Positions 34,543 through 43,963 of a stretch of DNA of 64,000 nt are shown here, one piece after another. Origin of the DNA: Spirochaetia bacterium. GTDB taxonomy: Bacteria; Spirochaetota; Spirochaetia; Sphaerochaetales; Sphaerochaetaceae. Numbering within the stretch: the first letter of the stretch is position 1; each line of letters opens with the position of its first letter. The notes under the pieces are model-generated. The model was not told where the DNA came from and did not search any database. It worked only from the letters and a program-made list of their open reading frames with translations. The stretch spans positions 682,001-746,000 of the forward strand of contig JAKVOU010000001.1 in NCBI GenBank assembly GCA_022482625.1, given 5' to 3'. The position numbers and the translations under genes are program-made.

Positions 34543-36032
34543 ATTGAAGGCTTGATCCAGTAAGGATAGTGATAACCGGTAAAAGCCTCAAACTGGAGCA
34601 ATCCCTGCTCCAGAAGCATCCGCTTGCCGTTGTAGACAGTACATCCACTCGCCTTTGCCCTGTCAAGAAAACGTGTATGTTCAGGCGAATAGATCAGGTC
34701 ATAGACGATCTCATTGCCTGTAAATTGCAGGGCAGGTGCAGGATCGGCATCGGAATGAGGAGCCATCCCCACGCTTGTAGTCTGGACTACGAGATCCACT
34801 TTTCCACTATAGGAAGCAACATGGTCAAGGCTATCAAAAGCACTCATCGATTCCTTTGCAAGCTCTCTTGCCCTTTCAATGGTCCTGTTGAGCACCGTTA
34901 CCTTGACCCCATGGTTGACCAGAGCCCATACGACAGAACGTGCGGCACCTCCGGCTCCGATGACCAAGGCCTTCTTCACCTTACCTTCCTTCAGCAGATC
35001 ATTGATCGGGGCAATGAATCCATAATAATCCGTATTAGTCCCCTTCCACATACCTTGGATCCTTGTAACGGTATTGCAAGCACCGATCTGAAGTACTTCC
35101 CTGGTAACTTTGCCAAGATACGGAAGCACTTCCCTTTTGTAGGGAACAGTGACTGAGAAACCATGGATATGAATCATTTCTGCAAGCCGGAAGAACGATC
35201 TGATTTTGTCAACAAGAAACGGTACATAGATGGCATTGTAATGTATGCCGGCAAAACCGGGGTTATGGATCTCAGGTGAACAGCTATGGAGCACAGGATT
35301 GCCGATGATACCATAGATGGCTGTCTTTCCATCGACCTTGTCGGCCCTGTAGAGCATCTTGAGCTTCTTTGCAGAAAGTTGCCCAGGTGCTACCGCATCG
35401 CCCTCAGCACAGGCAAAAGTCAGCATGGAACCCAAACGATGATAAAGAATCCGTGTACAGACACCGTAATCTCCCATTCCTATGACGATCTTATCCTTTA
35501 CATCGACAAGTTCCTCTTCCATCCTGAACAAGGTCACCACATCGACAATGGTATTCGGGGTAACCGCAACCTTGGGAATATCACCTTTACGCGCTATTTT
35601 TTCAACGAGGGCATAGAGTCCTGCCGGCACTTTTTCAAAATCATGGAGACTTCGGATTATCCTGACTCCCTTCTCATGTAATTCTTCTTCGAAATCGACC
35701 TTTGCTGCTGTCTTTTCGTCCTTCACCTTGAAATCTGATTTCTTCAGATCCTGTTCCAAGTCGACATAAGCAAATTTTCCAGCAAGGACAACCTTGCGCA
35801 ACAAGGAAATCCGGGTCTTGTTGGAAAGCACGCACAGCCCGCCGTCGACCTTTCTGCGGAACGTCGCTATAACCGGCAGCTGGCAGGCCTCTGGAAAAGC
35901 AGAGGCTTCATCCAACTGCTGCGGTTCCAGCTTGTCAAGCCTCAGTTCGACAAGATCAATATAGCCTCTGTTTTCTTCAACCTGACGCAAGGCATCGGAA
36001 ACCGTACTGGCAGTCGTAGTAAGACATATCAT
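34539..36032 (-). CDS. aroDE: Bifunctional 3-dehydroquinate dehydratase (type I) / shikimate dehydrogenase
   Basis: The 497-residue protein joins two steps of the shikimate pathway. Residues 1 to about 225 form a type I dehydroquinase: ELRLDKL at 28-34, catalytic His in RSLHDFEK near 132, and the Schiff-base lysine in KVAVTPNT near 155. From about 240, AroE begins: GIIGNPVLHSCSPEIHN, then VTVPYKREVLPYL with the catalytic Lys, and the NADP-binding GAGGAARSVVWAL near 370. The ATG has AAGGGG 8 nt upstream. Its end overlaps by 4 nt the convergent XPB partner. Such fusions are common in plants and are found in several bacteria including spirochaetes and Chlamydiae. Confidence 0.95.
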   Translation of the reverse strand: MICLTTTASTVSDALRQVEENRGYIDLVELRLDKLEPQQLDEASAFPEACQLPVIATFRRKVDGGLCVLSNKTRISLLRKVVLAGKFAYVDLEQDLKKSDFKVKDEKTAAKVDFEEELHEKGVRIIRSLHDFEKVPAGLYALVEKIARKGDIPKVAVTPNTIVDVVTLFRMEEELVDVKDKIVIGMGDYGVCTRILYHRLGSMLTFACAEGDAVAPGQLSAKKLKMLYRADKVDGKTAIYGIIGNPVLHSCSPEIHNPGFAGIHYNAIYVPFLVDKIRSFFRLAEMIHIHGFSVTVPYKREVLPYLGKVTREVLQIGACNTVTRIQGMWKGTNTDYYGFIAPINDLLKEGKVKKALVIGAGGAARSVVWALVNHGVKVTVLNRTIERARELAKESMSAFDSLDHVASYSGKVDLVVQTTSVGMAPHSDADPAPALQFTGNEIVYDLIYSPEHTRFLDRAKASGCTVYNGKRMLLEQGLLQFEAFTGYHYPYWIKPSI

Positions 36033-36138
36033 TGCTATAACCCCTTGAAAACCCTTGTTGTAATCAAAAACGCAGTATGCTACACTCCATCATAGCGTCA
36101 AATACGCCATGTTTCAACAATAAACGGAGAAATGACCT

Positions 36139-38070
36139 ATGGGAACGCTCCAGATTACTTCCCTGAACCTTGCTTTTGCGGACAGGGACATCTTGGACAA
36201 CATCAGTCTTACTTTGGATGAGCATTCCAGGAGTGCACTCGCCGGCAGCAACGGCTGCGGCAAGTCCACTATGCTCAAATGCATATGTCATATCATGGTC
36301 CCGGATTCCATGAACCTTGCAATGACAAAGGACCTGCGTGTCTCCTACCTGCCTCAAAGCGATATCGTCTTGGAAAGCGGAACCGTAATCGAAGAAGCAG
36401 AAAACGGATACAAAAGATTCCTACCGGCCGTGAAAAGAATAAAGGAAATCGAGGCAAGACTTGCCCATGCAAGCGAAGGAGAACAGCTTGACCCGCTGTT
36501 GCTTGAATTGCATGAGCTACAGGAAAAGCTGCTGAACGGCGGTTGGCATGACCGTCGGCGCAGGAGCGAACAGATACTCAAGGGGCTGGGATTCAAGCAA
36601 GAAGACCTGGAACGTACCTGCAGTGAATTCTCGGGAGGTTGGCAGATGCGCATTGCCCTGGCAAAGGTATTGCTGGAATCTCCTGATATATTGTTGCTGG
36701 ACGAACCGACCAATTATCTTGATATCGAAGCCAAGACTTGGCTGAAGAACTATCTGGCTGCTTTCAGAGGCGGACTCATGCTCGTGTCCCACGACCAAGG
36801 CTTCCTTGATGCCACAGTCAACGAAGTATATGAGCTCTATAGAGGACAACTTACCCGATACAGCGGAAATTATTCTTCCTATCTTGTACAGCGGGAAGCA
36901 GAACTGCAGCAACTTGAAGAAAAGTGGAAACAGCAGCAGGCAATGATCGGCAAGACAGAGCAGTTCATCGAACGGTTCAGATACAAGGCAACGAAAAGCA
37001 AACAGGTACAGAGCAGGCTCAAGATGCTGGATAAGGTTGAGGAAATCCAAGTCCCATCCCACCTGAAGAAACTGCACTTTTCCTTTCCTCCTGCACCACA
37101 CAGCGGCAATGACGTGCTTACTGTCAGCAATCTGAAGAAAAGCTGGGGTGACAATGTCATCTTTGATGGTCTTTCTTTCCTCGTAAGGAAGCAGGACCGC
37201 CTGGCTGTAACAGGAAGGAACGGCGAAGGTAAAAGTACACTGCTGAGGATGCTCTGCGGCCGGGACAGGGAGTATGGCGGAGTAATCAAACTGGGTGCAG
37301 GAGTACGGATCGGTTACTTTGCCCAGGATACTGAGCATACGCTTGATCCTTCCAATACGGTAATCGGCGAGCTTGAAGGTATCGCTACTACAGCGGATGT
37401 TCCACGACTGAGGAATTACCTAGGGGCTTTCCTGTTTGAAGGTGATGATGTATTCAAGCCCATTTCGGTACTTTCCGGTGGAGAAAGAAGCAGGCTGGCA
37501 CTGCTGAAGATCCTGTTGCATCCTGTCAACCTGCTCATCTTGGATGAACCGACGAACCATCTTGATATCAACGCCAAGGAAATGCTTGCAGAGGCATTGC
37601 GCAGCTATGAAGGCACGATGATATTCGTCAGCCACGATACTTATTTCATTGAACAGTTGGCAACAAGGATACTCTACCTCAGTGAAGACGCCCCTCAGTT
37701 CTTTGAAGGAGATTATGGTTATTTTGCCCGCAAATTGGATGAAAAGGAACGGTGGGAAGAAAAGGAAGACACACCGGACAAGCAAAGCACCAAGCAGGCA
37801 CTCGGCTACAAGGAAACCAAGGAAAAGAACAACAGGATGAAAAAGCTCCAAAGGGAAAACGAACTGTTGCTCTCGCAGGACGAAGTCCTTCAGCAGAAAA
37901 TTGACAAAGTCAGCCAAGATATGAGCAAATCAGAAAATTACAGTGATGCAACCAAGATCACAAAACTGATGGAAGACAAACAGAAACTGGAAAAAGAACT
38001 CAAGGAAAAAGAAGACCTCTGGTTGAAACAGGAAGAGGAAATCGAAGAATTGCAGGCAGAGCTCCAATGA
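36139..38070 (+). CDS. ABC-F family ATPase (Uup/YkpA-like)
   Basis: The 643-residue cytoplasmic protein has two ABC ATPase domains and no membrane part, the arrangement of ribosome-acting ABC-F factors. Domain 1 has GSNGCGKST near 36-44 and FSGGWQMRIALAKVLLE with LLDEPTNYLD near 155-195. Domain 2 has GRNGEGKST near 357-365 and LSGGERSRLALLKIL, LILDEPTNHLD near 445-475. Between them lies the P-site tRNA interaction linker. A long C-terminal coiled coil (about 545-643) resembles Uup. The function is probably translation rescue or ribosome assembly. maf follows with an ATGA overlap. Confidence 0.92.
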   Translation: MGTLQITSLNLAFADRDILDNISLTLDEHSRSALAGSNGCGKSTMLKCICHIMVPDSMNLAMTKDLRVSYLPQSDIVLESGTVIEEAENGYKRFLPAVKRIKEIEARLAHASEGEQLDPLLLELHELQEKLLNGGWHDRRRRSEQILKGLGFKQEDLERTCSEFSGGWQMRIALAKVLLESPDILLLDEPTNYLDIEAKTWLKNYLAAFRGGLMLVSHDQGFLDATVNEVYELYRGQLTRYSGNYSSYLVQREAELQQLEEKWKQQQAMIGKTEQFIERFRYKATKSKQVQSRLKMLDKVEEIQVPSHLKKLHFSFPPAPHSGNDVLTVSNLKKSWGDNVIFDGLSFLVRKQDRLAVTGRNGEGKSTLLRMLCGRDREYGGVIKLGAGVRIGYFAQDTEHTLDPSNTVIGELEGIATTADVPRLRNYLGAFLFEGDDVFKPISVLSGGERSRLALLKILLHPVNLLILDEPTNHLDINAKEMLAEALRSYEGTMIFVSHDTYFIEQLATRILYLSEDAPQFFEGDYGYFARKLDEKERWEEKEDTPDKQSTKQALGYKETKEKNNRMKKLQRENELLLSQDEVLQQKIDKVSQDMSKSENYSDATKITKLMEDKQKLEKELKEKEDLWLKQEEEIEELQAELQ

Positions 38071-38744
38071 AATCATTGCCGGAACATATCATCCTCGCCT
38101 CTGCTTCACCGGCAAGGAAAAAGGTACTTGAAGACCTTGGAATCAAAGTCGAGACAGCCCCGACAGGCTGTGATGAACAGACGGATGAAAAGGATCCTGC
38201 AAGTTCGGTCACTCTCCTTGCCCGCAGGAAACTGCATGCATACCTGCAGATGACAGAAAGGAATGATGCCTTGGCTACCAACGACTGGACTGATATTTCC
38301 ATTGATGGGAAAGGCAGGTTTTTCCCCTCCCTCCTTCAATGTGCACAACGGCCCTTCAAGGGCCCATCGGTATTGACGTGTGATACGATGGTTGTCTTTG
38401 AAGACCGTCTGATCGGCAAACCGAAGGATAGCAATGAAGCCTTTCAACTGCTGCAATCCTTCAGTGGCAAGGAACAGACAGTCGTTACAGGTTTTGCACT
38501 GCTGCTTGAAGGAAAATGCCTGCTATCGGGCTGTGACCATGCTACGGTACAGTTCAGGACCTATGGCCTGCAGGAAATCAAAGATTATCTGGCAACGGAA
38601 GAGTGGAAAGGTGCGGCAGGGGGTTATAGGATACAAAAGGAAGGAAAGCATCTGGTTGAACGGACAATCGGCGACATACACACAGTCGTGGGGTTGCCAC
38701 TCTTTCTGATTTCTGCTTTAATAGGTTCGAACTTTGTCTTGTGA
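38067..38744 (+). CDS. maf: Maf-like nucleotide pyrophosphatase with insertion
   Basis: Maf proteins hydrolyse non-canonical or canonical nucleoside triphosphates. The N-terminal motif LASASPARKKVLEDLG at 9-24 and the core VLTCDTMVVFEDRLIGKPKD near 105-124 are complete. Compared with the usual 190 or so residues, the protein is longer, 225; the extra segment lies at about 68-102 between the first helices and the DTMV strand. The gene overlaps the ABC-F gene by 4 nt (ATGA). Function as a house-cleaning enzyme is likely, with uncertain specificity. Confidence 0.85.
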   Translation: MKSLPEHIILASASPARKKVLEDLGIKVETAPTGCDEQTDEKDPASSVTLLARRKLHAYLQMTERNDALATNDWTDISIDGKGRFFPSLLQCAQRPFKGPSVLTCDTMVVFEDRLIGKPKDSNEAFQLLQSFSGKEQTVVTGFALLLEGKCLLSGCDHATVQFRTYGLQEIKDYLATEEWKGAAGGYRIQKEGKHLVERTIGDIHTVVGLPLFLISALIGSNFVL

Positions 38745-38753
38745 CAAAGAAAT

Positions 38754-38850
38754 TTCCGCTCCTTATGGAGTGAGATACATACGAAGGGTGGCGACCCTGC
38801 TTTATACTGCAACGTGTGCAAAAGCTTGAAGTTACTTATGTCGCCGGCAC
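38754..38850 (+). promoter_or_regulatory. rpsB upstream leader region with two hairpins
   Basis: Between maf and rpsB the sequence can form CGCTCC-TTAT-GGAGTG and AGGGT-GGCG-ACCCT, both compact stems with four-base loops. They may be part of a ribosomal-protein leader or terminate maf transcription; no T-run follows either stem. A TATACT box follows the second hairpin, without a good -35. Confidence 0.35.
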
Positions 38851-38861
38851 AGGAGGATATT

Positions 38862-39782
38862 ATGTCCGTAGTTACTATGAAGAGCCTGCTTGAGTCAGGT
38901 GTGCACTTTGGTCACCAGACCAAAAGATGGAATCCAAAGATGGCTCGTTACATCTTCTCCCAGAGAAATGGAATCCATATCATTGACCTGCAGAAAACTT
39001 CAACTTGCATCGTTGAGGCTTATGATGCAGTACGCAACATCGTAAAGGACGGCAAGACCATCCTGTTCGTCGGCACAAAGAAACAAGCACAGCTTGCAAT
39101 AGAGACCGAAGCAAAACGATGCGGCATGCCCTATGTGAACAATCGATGGCTTGGCGGTATGTTGACAAACTTTACTACTATCAAGAAATCCATCGCAACA
39201 TTGAAGAAAATTGAAAAGATGGAAAGTGACGGCACTTTCGATTCACTTACCAAGAAGGAAGTTTCCCTACTCACCAAACAGAAATCAAAACTGGAAAAGA
39301 ACCTCGGTGGCATCAAGGAAATGAAGGACCTGCCGGGTGCTCTTTTTGTCATTGACACCAAGAAGGAAGCAATCGCCGTCGCTGAAGCAAAACGCCTTGG
39401 CATTCCTATTGTTGCAGTAGTTGATACAAACTGTGATCCTACGGATATTACCTATCCGATTCCTGGCAACGATGATGCTATCCGTGCAATTCAGCTTTTC
39501 GTTGAAATCATTGCAAATGCTGTAGTTGATGCAGACAATGAAGCAGGTATCCAGATCATCGAGTCCCTTGACTCTGTAGATGAGACTGCACCTGAAGAAA
39601 AGAAAGATGCCGACGAGAGTGAAGAAAATGTCGTATTCTCATCCGATGACACAGAAAATCAGGATTATTCCAAATTTGAGCATACTGACGAAGAAAAGAA
39701 AGAAGCCCCAGAAGAGGAAAAGGATGATACCGTCGTCACAGCTGGTATTGAAGTTGATGAAAAGACACTCTATCAGGACTAA
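38862..39782 (+). CDS. rpsB: 30S ribosomal protein S2 with acidic C-terminal extension
   Basis: Ribosomal protein uS2 is recognised from the opening [22 protein letters not shown] and from [19 protein letters not shown] near 88-106. ATG 38862 was chosen because AGGAGG lies 6 nt upstream. The protein has 306 residues, against about 240-260 for typical S2. The last 65 or so residues form a Glu/Asp/Lys-rich low-complexity tail ([14 protein letters not shown] and later). It starts a run of genes that continues with tsf, frr, uppS, cdsA, dxr and rseP on the same strand. Confidence 0.97.
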   Translation: MSVVTMKSLLESGVHFGHQTKRWNPKMARYIFSQRNGIHIIDLQKTSTCIVEAYDAVRNIVKDGKTILFVGTKKQAQLAIETEAKRCGMPYVNNRWLGGMLTNFTTIKKSIATLKKIEKMESDGTFDSLTKKEVSLLTKQKSKLEKNLGGIKEMKDLPGALFVIDTKKEAIAVAEAKRLGIPIVAVVDTNCDPTDITYPIPGNDDAIRAIQLFVEIIANAVVDADNEAGIQIIESLDSVDETAPEEKKDADESEENVVFSSDDTENQDYSKFEHTDEEKKEAPEEEKDDTVVTAGIEVDEKTLYQD

Positions 39783-39796
39783 GGAGAAGAAAAACC

Positions 39797-40636
39797 ATGG
39801 CTAAGATTACAGCATCACTGGTAAAGGAGCTTCGGGATTCAACCGGAGCAGGTATGATGGACTGCAAGAAGGCACTTGTCCAGGCAGACGGCGATTTTGA
39901 AGCTGCCAACAAGATCCTGATGGAAATGGGATTGGCCGCAGTCGCAAAAAGAGCTGACAGAGCAACAGAAAACGGCAGTATTTTTACAAAAATTACTGCA
40001 ACCAAGGCTGTCATCGTAGAATTGACCTGTGAGACTGATTTCGTTGCTCAGAATACTGACTTCCAGAAGTTGGGGAATGACATCTGCACGGAAATCCTTG
40101 AAAAGGGTTACACAGAAATCAACGATGCACTTACTGAAATGGTAAATGGCCTGATTGCCACAATCAAGGAAAACATGCTCCTCAGAAAATTCGAAGTAAT
40201 TGATCTGGCGGAAAATGGATATGCATCGACTTATATTCATGACGGTGGCAAGAAAGGCGTACTGGTAGAGTTCAGTGCAGACAAGAAGGAAGCTTTTGAA
40301 GATGCTTCCATAAAGGAATTCTGTCATGACTGTGCTTTGCATGTAGCAGCCTATACGCCAACCTTCCTTAAGCCGGAAGAAATTCCTGCAGAAAAGGTTG
40401 AAGAACTTACCGGTATCTTCACGAAACAGGCTGAAGGCATGGGCAAACCTGCAAAGATTATTCCGAATATCGTCAAAGGTATGCTTAAGAAACACTATGA
40501 CCAGATTTGTTTCCTTAATCAGACTTTCATTAAAGATGACAAGTGTTCCGTCGCGGCAAAGGCTCGGGAAATCGGTAAAGCAGCAGGCTACGACCTGCAG
40601 ATTGTCGGTTACCAGCTCTATACGACCGGCGAATAG
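39797..40636 (+). CDS. tsf: Elongation factor Ts
   Basis: EF-Ts recycles EF-Tu by exchanging GDP for GTP. The N-terminal UBA-like domain carries VKELRDSTGAGMMDCKKAL at 10-28, and the core has ELTCETDFVAQN near 75-86. The 279-residue length is normal. It lies 14 nt behind rpsB with a GGAG site, and the two are typically co-transcribed. Confidence 0.97.
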   Translation: MAKITASLVKELRDSTGAGMMDCKKALVQADGDFEAANKILMEMGLAAVAKRADRATENGSIFTKITATKAVIVELTCETDFVAQNTDFQKLGNDICTEILEKGYTEINDALTEMVNGLIATIKENMLLRKFEVIDLAENGYASTYIHDGGKKGVLVEFSADKKEAFEDASIKEFCHDCALHVAAYTPTFLKPEEIPAEKVEELTGIFTKQAEGMGKPAKIIPNIVKGMLKKHYDQICFLNQTFIKDDKCSVAAKAREIGKAAGYDLQIVGYQLYTTGE

Positions 40637-40655
40637 GGTCATAATCAATCCATAG

Positions 40656-40685
40656 GCTCATCACGGTCGTCAGACAGTGATGGGC
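40656..40685 (+). promoter_or_regulatory. Hairpin between tsf and frr
   Basis: GCTCATCAC (40656-40664) pairs with GTGATGGGC (40677-40685) in nine base pairs with one G-T. No strong T-run follows, so it may be an attenuator or an mRNA-processing site. pyrH, often found at this place in other bacteria, is absent. Confidence 0.45.
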
Positions 40686-40707
40686 TGATTTGTTTAGGAG
40701 GAACATA

Positions 40708-41262
40708 ATGCAGACTGTACTATCCAACAGTGAAAACAAAATGCAAAAATCCATTACGGCCTTGGAAAAGGAGTATCAGGGATTGAGGACCGGCCGTGCC
40801 AGTGCCGCTCTTTTCAGCAATCTTACCGTCACGTATTACGGTGCACCCACTCCGCTCTCCCAAGTCGGTTCCATAAGTGTCCCTGAAGCCCGAATGGTAG
40901 TCATCCAACCGTGGGACAAAAGTGTGCTTCCCGAAATTGAAAAAGCAATCCTGAAAAGTGACCTCGGGTTGACTCCCAACAATGATGGAAAGCTTATCCG
41001 CATCAATTTTCCTGCCCTTACTTCAGACAGGAGGAAGGAACTTGCAAAACAAGCCAAGCAGATAGCTGAAAAAACAAAGGTAGCTATCCGCAACATCCGC
41101 AGAGAAGCCATTGATGAACTCAAGGCAATGGAAAAGAAGAGTACCATCAGTGAGGATGATCTGAAAACCGGAGAAGATAAGGTTCAGAAACTGACTGATA
41201 AGTATATCAATCAGGCCAGTGACATCGCCACTGGTAAAGAAAAGGAAATCATGGAGATCTAA
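40708..41262 (+). CDS. frr: Ribosome recycling factor
   Basis: RRF splits ribosomes after termination together with EF-G. The 184-residue protein starts MQTVLSNSENKMQKSITALEKEYQGLRTGRAS, matching the family, and the middle has PWDKSVLPEIEKAILKSDLGLTPNNDGKLIR. ATG 40708 follows AGGAGG by 6 nt; an in-frame TTG at 40690 lies before that site. The gene is 71 nt behind tsf and 3 nt before uppS. Confidence 0.96.
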   Translation: MQTVLSNSENKMQKSITALEKEYQGLRTGRASAALFSNLTVTYYGAPTPLSQVGSISVPEARMVVIQPWDKSVLPEIEKAILKSDLGLTPNNDGKLIRINFPALTSDRRKELAKQAKQIAEKTKVAIRNIRREAIDELKAMEKKSTISEDDLKTGEDKVQKLTDKYINQASDIATGKEKEIMEI

Positions 41263-41265
41263 CCG

Positions 41266-41961
41266 ATGGAGACTGCATCGCTCAGGCACCTAGGAATCAT
41301 TATGGACGGCAATGGCAGATGGGCTAACCAGCACAATCTGCCAAGGGCAGCCGGACATCTCGAAGGTTCAAAGGCTGTAAAACGTATCACCGTAGCTTGC
41401 AGGGACCTGGGCATTGCTTATCTGACGCTCTATGCCTTTTCTACCGAAAACTGGAAACGTCCGCAACAGGAAGTACATTATCTGATGGGAATGATTGCTT
41501 CCAAACTTCATGGAGAACTTTCTTTCTATGTAAAGCATGGCATCAGGATTCTTGTCCGGGGAGATATTTCCAAGCTTCCGGTCGAAGCACGGGATGCTGT
41601 GGTTGACACTATGGATGCCACAAAAGCCATGCGTCAGCTGACTTGTATCCTGGCAATCAATTATGGTGGCCAAGATGAAATCTGCAAAGCTGTCGATTCC
41701 CTTCTGAAGGAAAATATGGTTCCGCCGATTTCCCCGATAGCATTGAGAGCTCATATGCAGTACCCGGATATCCCACCAGTCGACATGATCTGCAGAAGTG
41801 CAGGAGAAAAAAGACTAAGTAATTTCTTACTTTGGGATAGTGCCTATGCAGAACTTGGTTTTTATGACAAACTGTTTCCGGATTGGGACGAAACCGACAT
41901 TCGACGCATTATGGCCGACTTCAGCTCAAGGACCAGAAAATTCGGAGGTTTAGCAACATGA
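41266..41961 (+). CDS. uppS: Isoprenyl transferase (undecaprenyl diphosphate synthase)
   Basis: UppS extends farnesyl diphosphate with isopentenyl units to make the C55 lipid carrier of cell-wall synthesis. The signature HLGIIMDGNGRWA is at about 7-19 with the catalytic Asp and the following Asn and Arg. TLYAFSTENWKRP lies near 51-63, and RSAGEKRLSNFLLWDSAYAEL with DKLFPDWDE near the C-terminus. The 231-residue length is usual. Its stop overlaps the cdsA start (ATGA). Confidence 0.96.
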   Translation: METASLRHLGIIMDGNGRWANQHNLPRAAGHLEGSKAVKRITVACRDLGIAYLTLYAFSTENWKRPQQEVHYLMGMIASKLHGELSFYVKHGIRILVRGDISKLPVEARDAVVDTMDATKAMRQLTCILAINYGGQDEICKAVDSLLKENMVPPISPIALRAHMQYPDIPPVDMICRSAGEKRLSNFLLWDSAYAELGFYDKLFPDWDETDIRRIMADFSSRTRKFGGLAT

Positions 41962-42806
41962 CTTCACTCAAGGGACGTCTGTTGACCACATTCGTAGGCA
42001 TTCCAGCTGTGGCTATTATCGTCTTTGCACTACCACAGTTTGCCCACTTAGGATTTGCCTTGCTAGCTGCCGTGGCAGGTATTCTCGGTACATACGAAAT
42101 GAAACAGATGATGGAAAAATCCCTTGACATCCACATTTTCTTTCCTTGTTGGTTCGGAACCTTGTTACCGCTTGCAAGTTGGGCTGAAGTATACTTCAAT
42201 CTTGAAAGTTTGATGGAAATTGTCTTTGTGCTGATGCTTTTCTGCAATTTCATCTCAGAATTGAGAACCGGAACAAAAGATGAAGATCCTTTCAGCAAAA
42301 GTATCATTCGCATCGCAACTTCTTCTCTACTTGTGTTCTATCCAAGTTTCCTGCTGACTTTCCTTGTGGCGGCCGATCAATTACCTCATGGCCCTTTTTT
42401 TCTTGGATTGTTCTTCATCTGTGTCTTTTCGAATGACATATTTGCCTTCCTCTGTGGAATGACCTTTGGCCGCCATAACAGAGGTTTCATCAAAGTAAGC
42501 CCCAACAAGTCAATCGCGGGTTTTGTAGGAGGCACTGTTGCCTCAATGTTCTTCGCAACACTCTATGTCTATCTTTTCCCCAGCCTACGGGCTCTTCTCA
42601 GTATTCCGATGTCCTTGGTCCTAGGATTTGTCCTTGCATTTTCAGGTTCATTGGGCGATCTGCTTGAGTCAGTATTCAAACGTAGTGCAAAGGTCAAGGA
42701 CAGCGGACATCTGGTACCTGGGAGGGGCGGAGCTCTGGACAATCTTGATTCCTTGGTTGTTGCTGCACCGCTTTTCTATCTTGCCCTGAGGATCCTGCTC
42801 ACATGA
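41958..42806 (+). CDS. cdsA: Phosphatidate cytidylyltransferase
   Basis: CdsA makes CDP-diacylglycerol, precursor of all anionic phospholipids. The membrane protein has about eight hydrophobic segments and ends with the family signature SGSLGDLLESVFKRSAKVKDSGHLVPGRGGALDNLDS, in which Asp, Lys and Arg bind metal and CTP. ATG 41958 has GGAGG 9 nt upstream and overlaps the uppS stop by 4 nt. The dxr start overlaps its stop in the same way, so these genes are translationally linked. Confidence 0.95.
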   Translation: MTSLKGRLLTTFVGIPAVAIIVFALPQFAHLGFALLAAVAGILGTYEMKQMMEKSLDIHIFFPCWFGTLLPLASWAEVYFNLESLMEIVFVLMLFCNFISELRTGTKDEDPFSKSIIRIATSSLLVFYPSFLLTFLVAADQLPHGPFFLGLFFICVFSNDIFAFLCGMTFGRHNRGFIKVSPNKSIAGFVGGTVASMFFATLYVYLFPSLRALLSIPMSLVLGFVLAFSGSLGDLLESVFKRSAKVKDSGHLVPGRGGALDNLDSLVVAAPLFYLALRILLT

Positions 42807-43963
42807 AGCGCTTGGTTATCCTAGGGGCTACAGGAAGCATCGGGACGACTTGTCTTTCTGCAATCCGCAGATTCTCTCTTCCAGTTGAAATCGTAGGTAT
42901 TTCTGCAAACAGCAACTATTGTAAATTGGAACAGATTGCAAAGGAATTTTCTGTACATCATGTTGCATTGACCAGACACAGGAGCACCATTGACGTGGAA
43001 AATGTTTCTTTGCCGAAAATTCCTGAAAATACCGATGAATTGACATGGTATGACAATATTCCTGCATTGTTGGATACAGTCGAATGCGACATCGTACTCA
43101 ATGCAGTAGCTGGGTTTGACGGATTGCAAGCAACCTTGGCATGTCTGGAAAGACATCTGGACATTGCATTGGCAAACAAGGAAAGTGTCGTCACCGGAGG
43201 TAATTTCATCTTCGAAATGGCACAGCGATCAGCCTGCTCCATCATTCCGGTAGACAGTGAACATTCTGCAATCTATCATCTGATTGCCGCACATGACAGG
43301 AAATCGGTAGATTCCTTGCTCGTCACTGCAAGCGGTGGACCATTCAGAACATGGGAAGCCTCCCTGTTCAGCTCAATTACACCGGAACAGGCCCTGCAGC
43401 ATCCAACATGGAAAATGGGAAAGAAGATTACCATTGACAGTGCAACTTTGGCAAACAAGGCCCTGGAAGTCATAGAAGCATCCTATCTGTTTGGATTCCC
43501 TCCCGAGAAAATCAAAGTCGTGGTCCATCCACAAAGCATTGTCCATTCCATGGTCAGGATGAAAGATGGTGCAGTATATGCCCAGATGGCAACCCCTGAC
43601 ATGAGCCTTCCGATCATCGAGGCCATTCTCGGCAGACAGATGCAAGAACTGGTTTCTCCACTCTCGTTTACCGATCTTGACCTCCACTTCGAACAGCCTG
43701 ACACTGCGCGTTTTCCATTGCTTAAGGCTGCTTACGAAGTCATCAGATTACAGGGCGGTTATCCAACGGCTTTCAATGGCGCCAATGAAGAGGCTGTCAA
43801 CGCTTTTCTGAATCACAGGATCAGCTTTACGGATATCAGTACCCTGACACTAAAAGTGCTGGAGCAGGATTTTTCATCACCAGTCCATTGCTATGCAGAC
43901 GTACTGGAAGCAGACGTACTGGCGCGAAAAACCTGCAAGGCCTTGATAAGACAAATATCATGA
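42803..43963 (+). CDS. dxr: 1-deoxy-D-xylulose-5-phosphate reductoisomerase
   Basis: Dxr commits deoxyxylulose phosphate to isoprenoid synthesis through the MEP pathway. The NADPH-binding GATGSIGTTCLSAIRR is at 6-21, ALANKESVVTGG near 122-133, the metal and substrate motif IIPVDSEHSAIYHL near 146-159, and ITIDSATLANKALEVIEA near 210-227. The 386-residue length is standard. The gene joins the operon through ATGA overlaps at both ends and supplies precursors for uppS, two genes earlier. Confidence 0.97.
   Translation: MKRLVILGATGSIGTTCLSAIRRFSLPVEIVGISANSNYCKLEQIAKEFSVHHVALTRHRSTIDVENVSLPKIPENTDELTWYDNIPALLDTVECDIVLNAVAGFDGLQATLACLERHLDIALANKESVVTGGNFIFEMAQRSACSIIPVDSEHSAIYHLIAAHDRKSVDSLLVTASGGPFRTWEASLFSSITPEQALQHPTWKMGKKITIDSATLANKALEVIEASYLFGFPPEKIKVVVHPQSIVHSMVRMKDGAVYAQMATPDMSLPIIEAILGRQMQELVSPLSFTDLDLHFEQPDTARFPLLKAAYEVIRLQGGYPTAFNGANEEAVNAFLNHRISFTDISTLTLKVLEQDFSSPVHCYADVLEADVLARKTCKALIRQIS

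Noticed and set aside
39839-40648. 269-residue minus-strand open frame
   Set aside because: Shadow of tsf; composition is that of a complementary frame.
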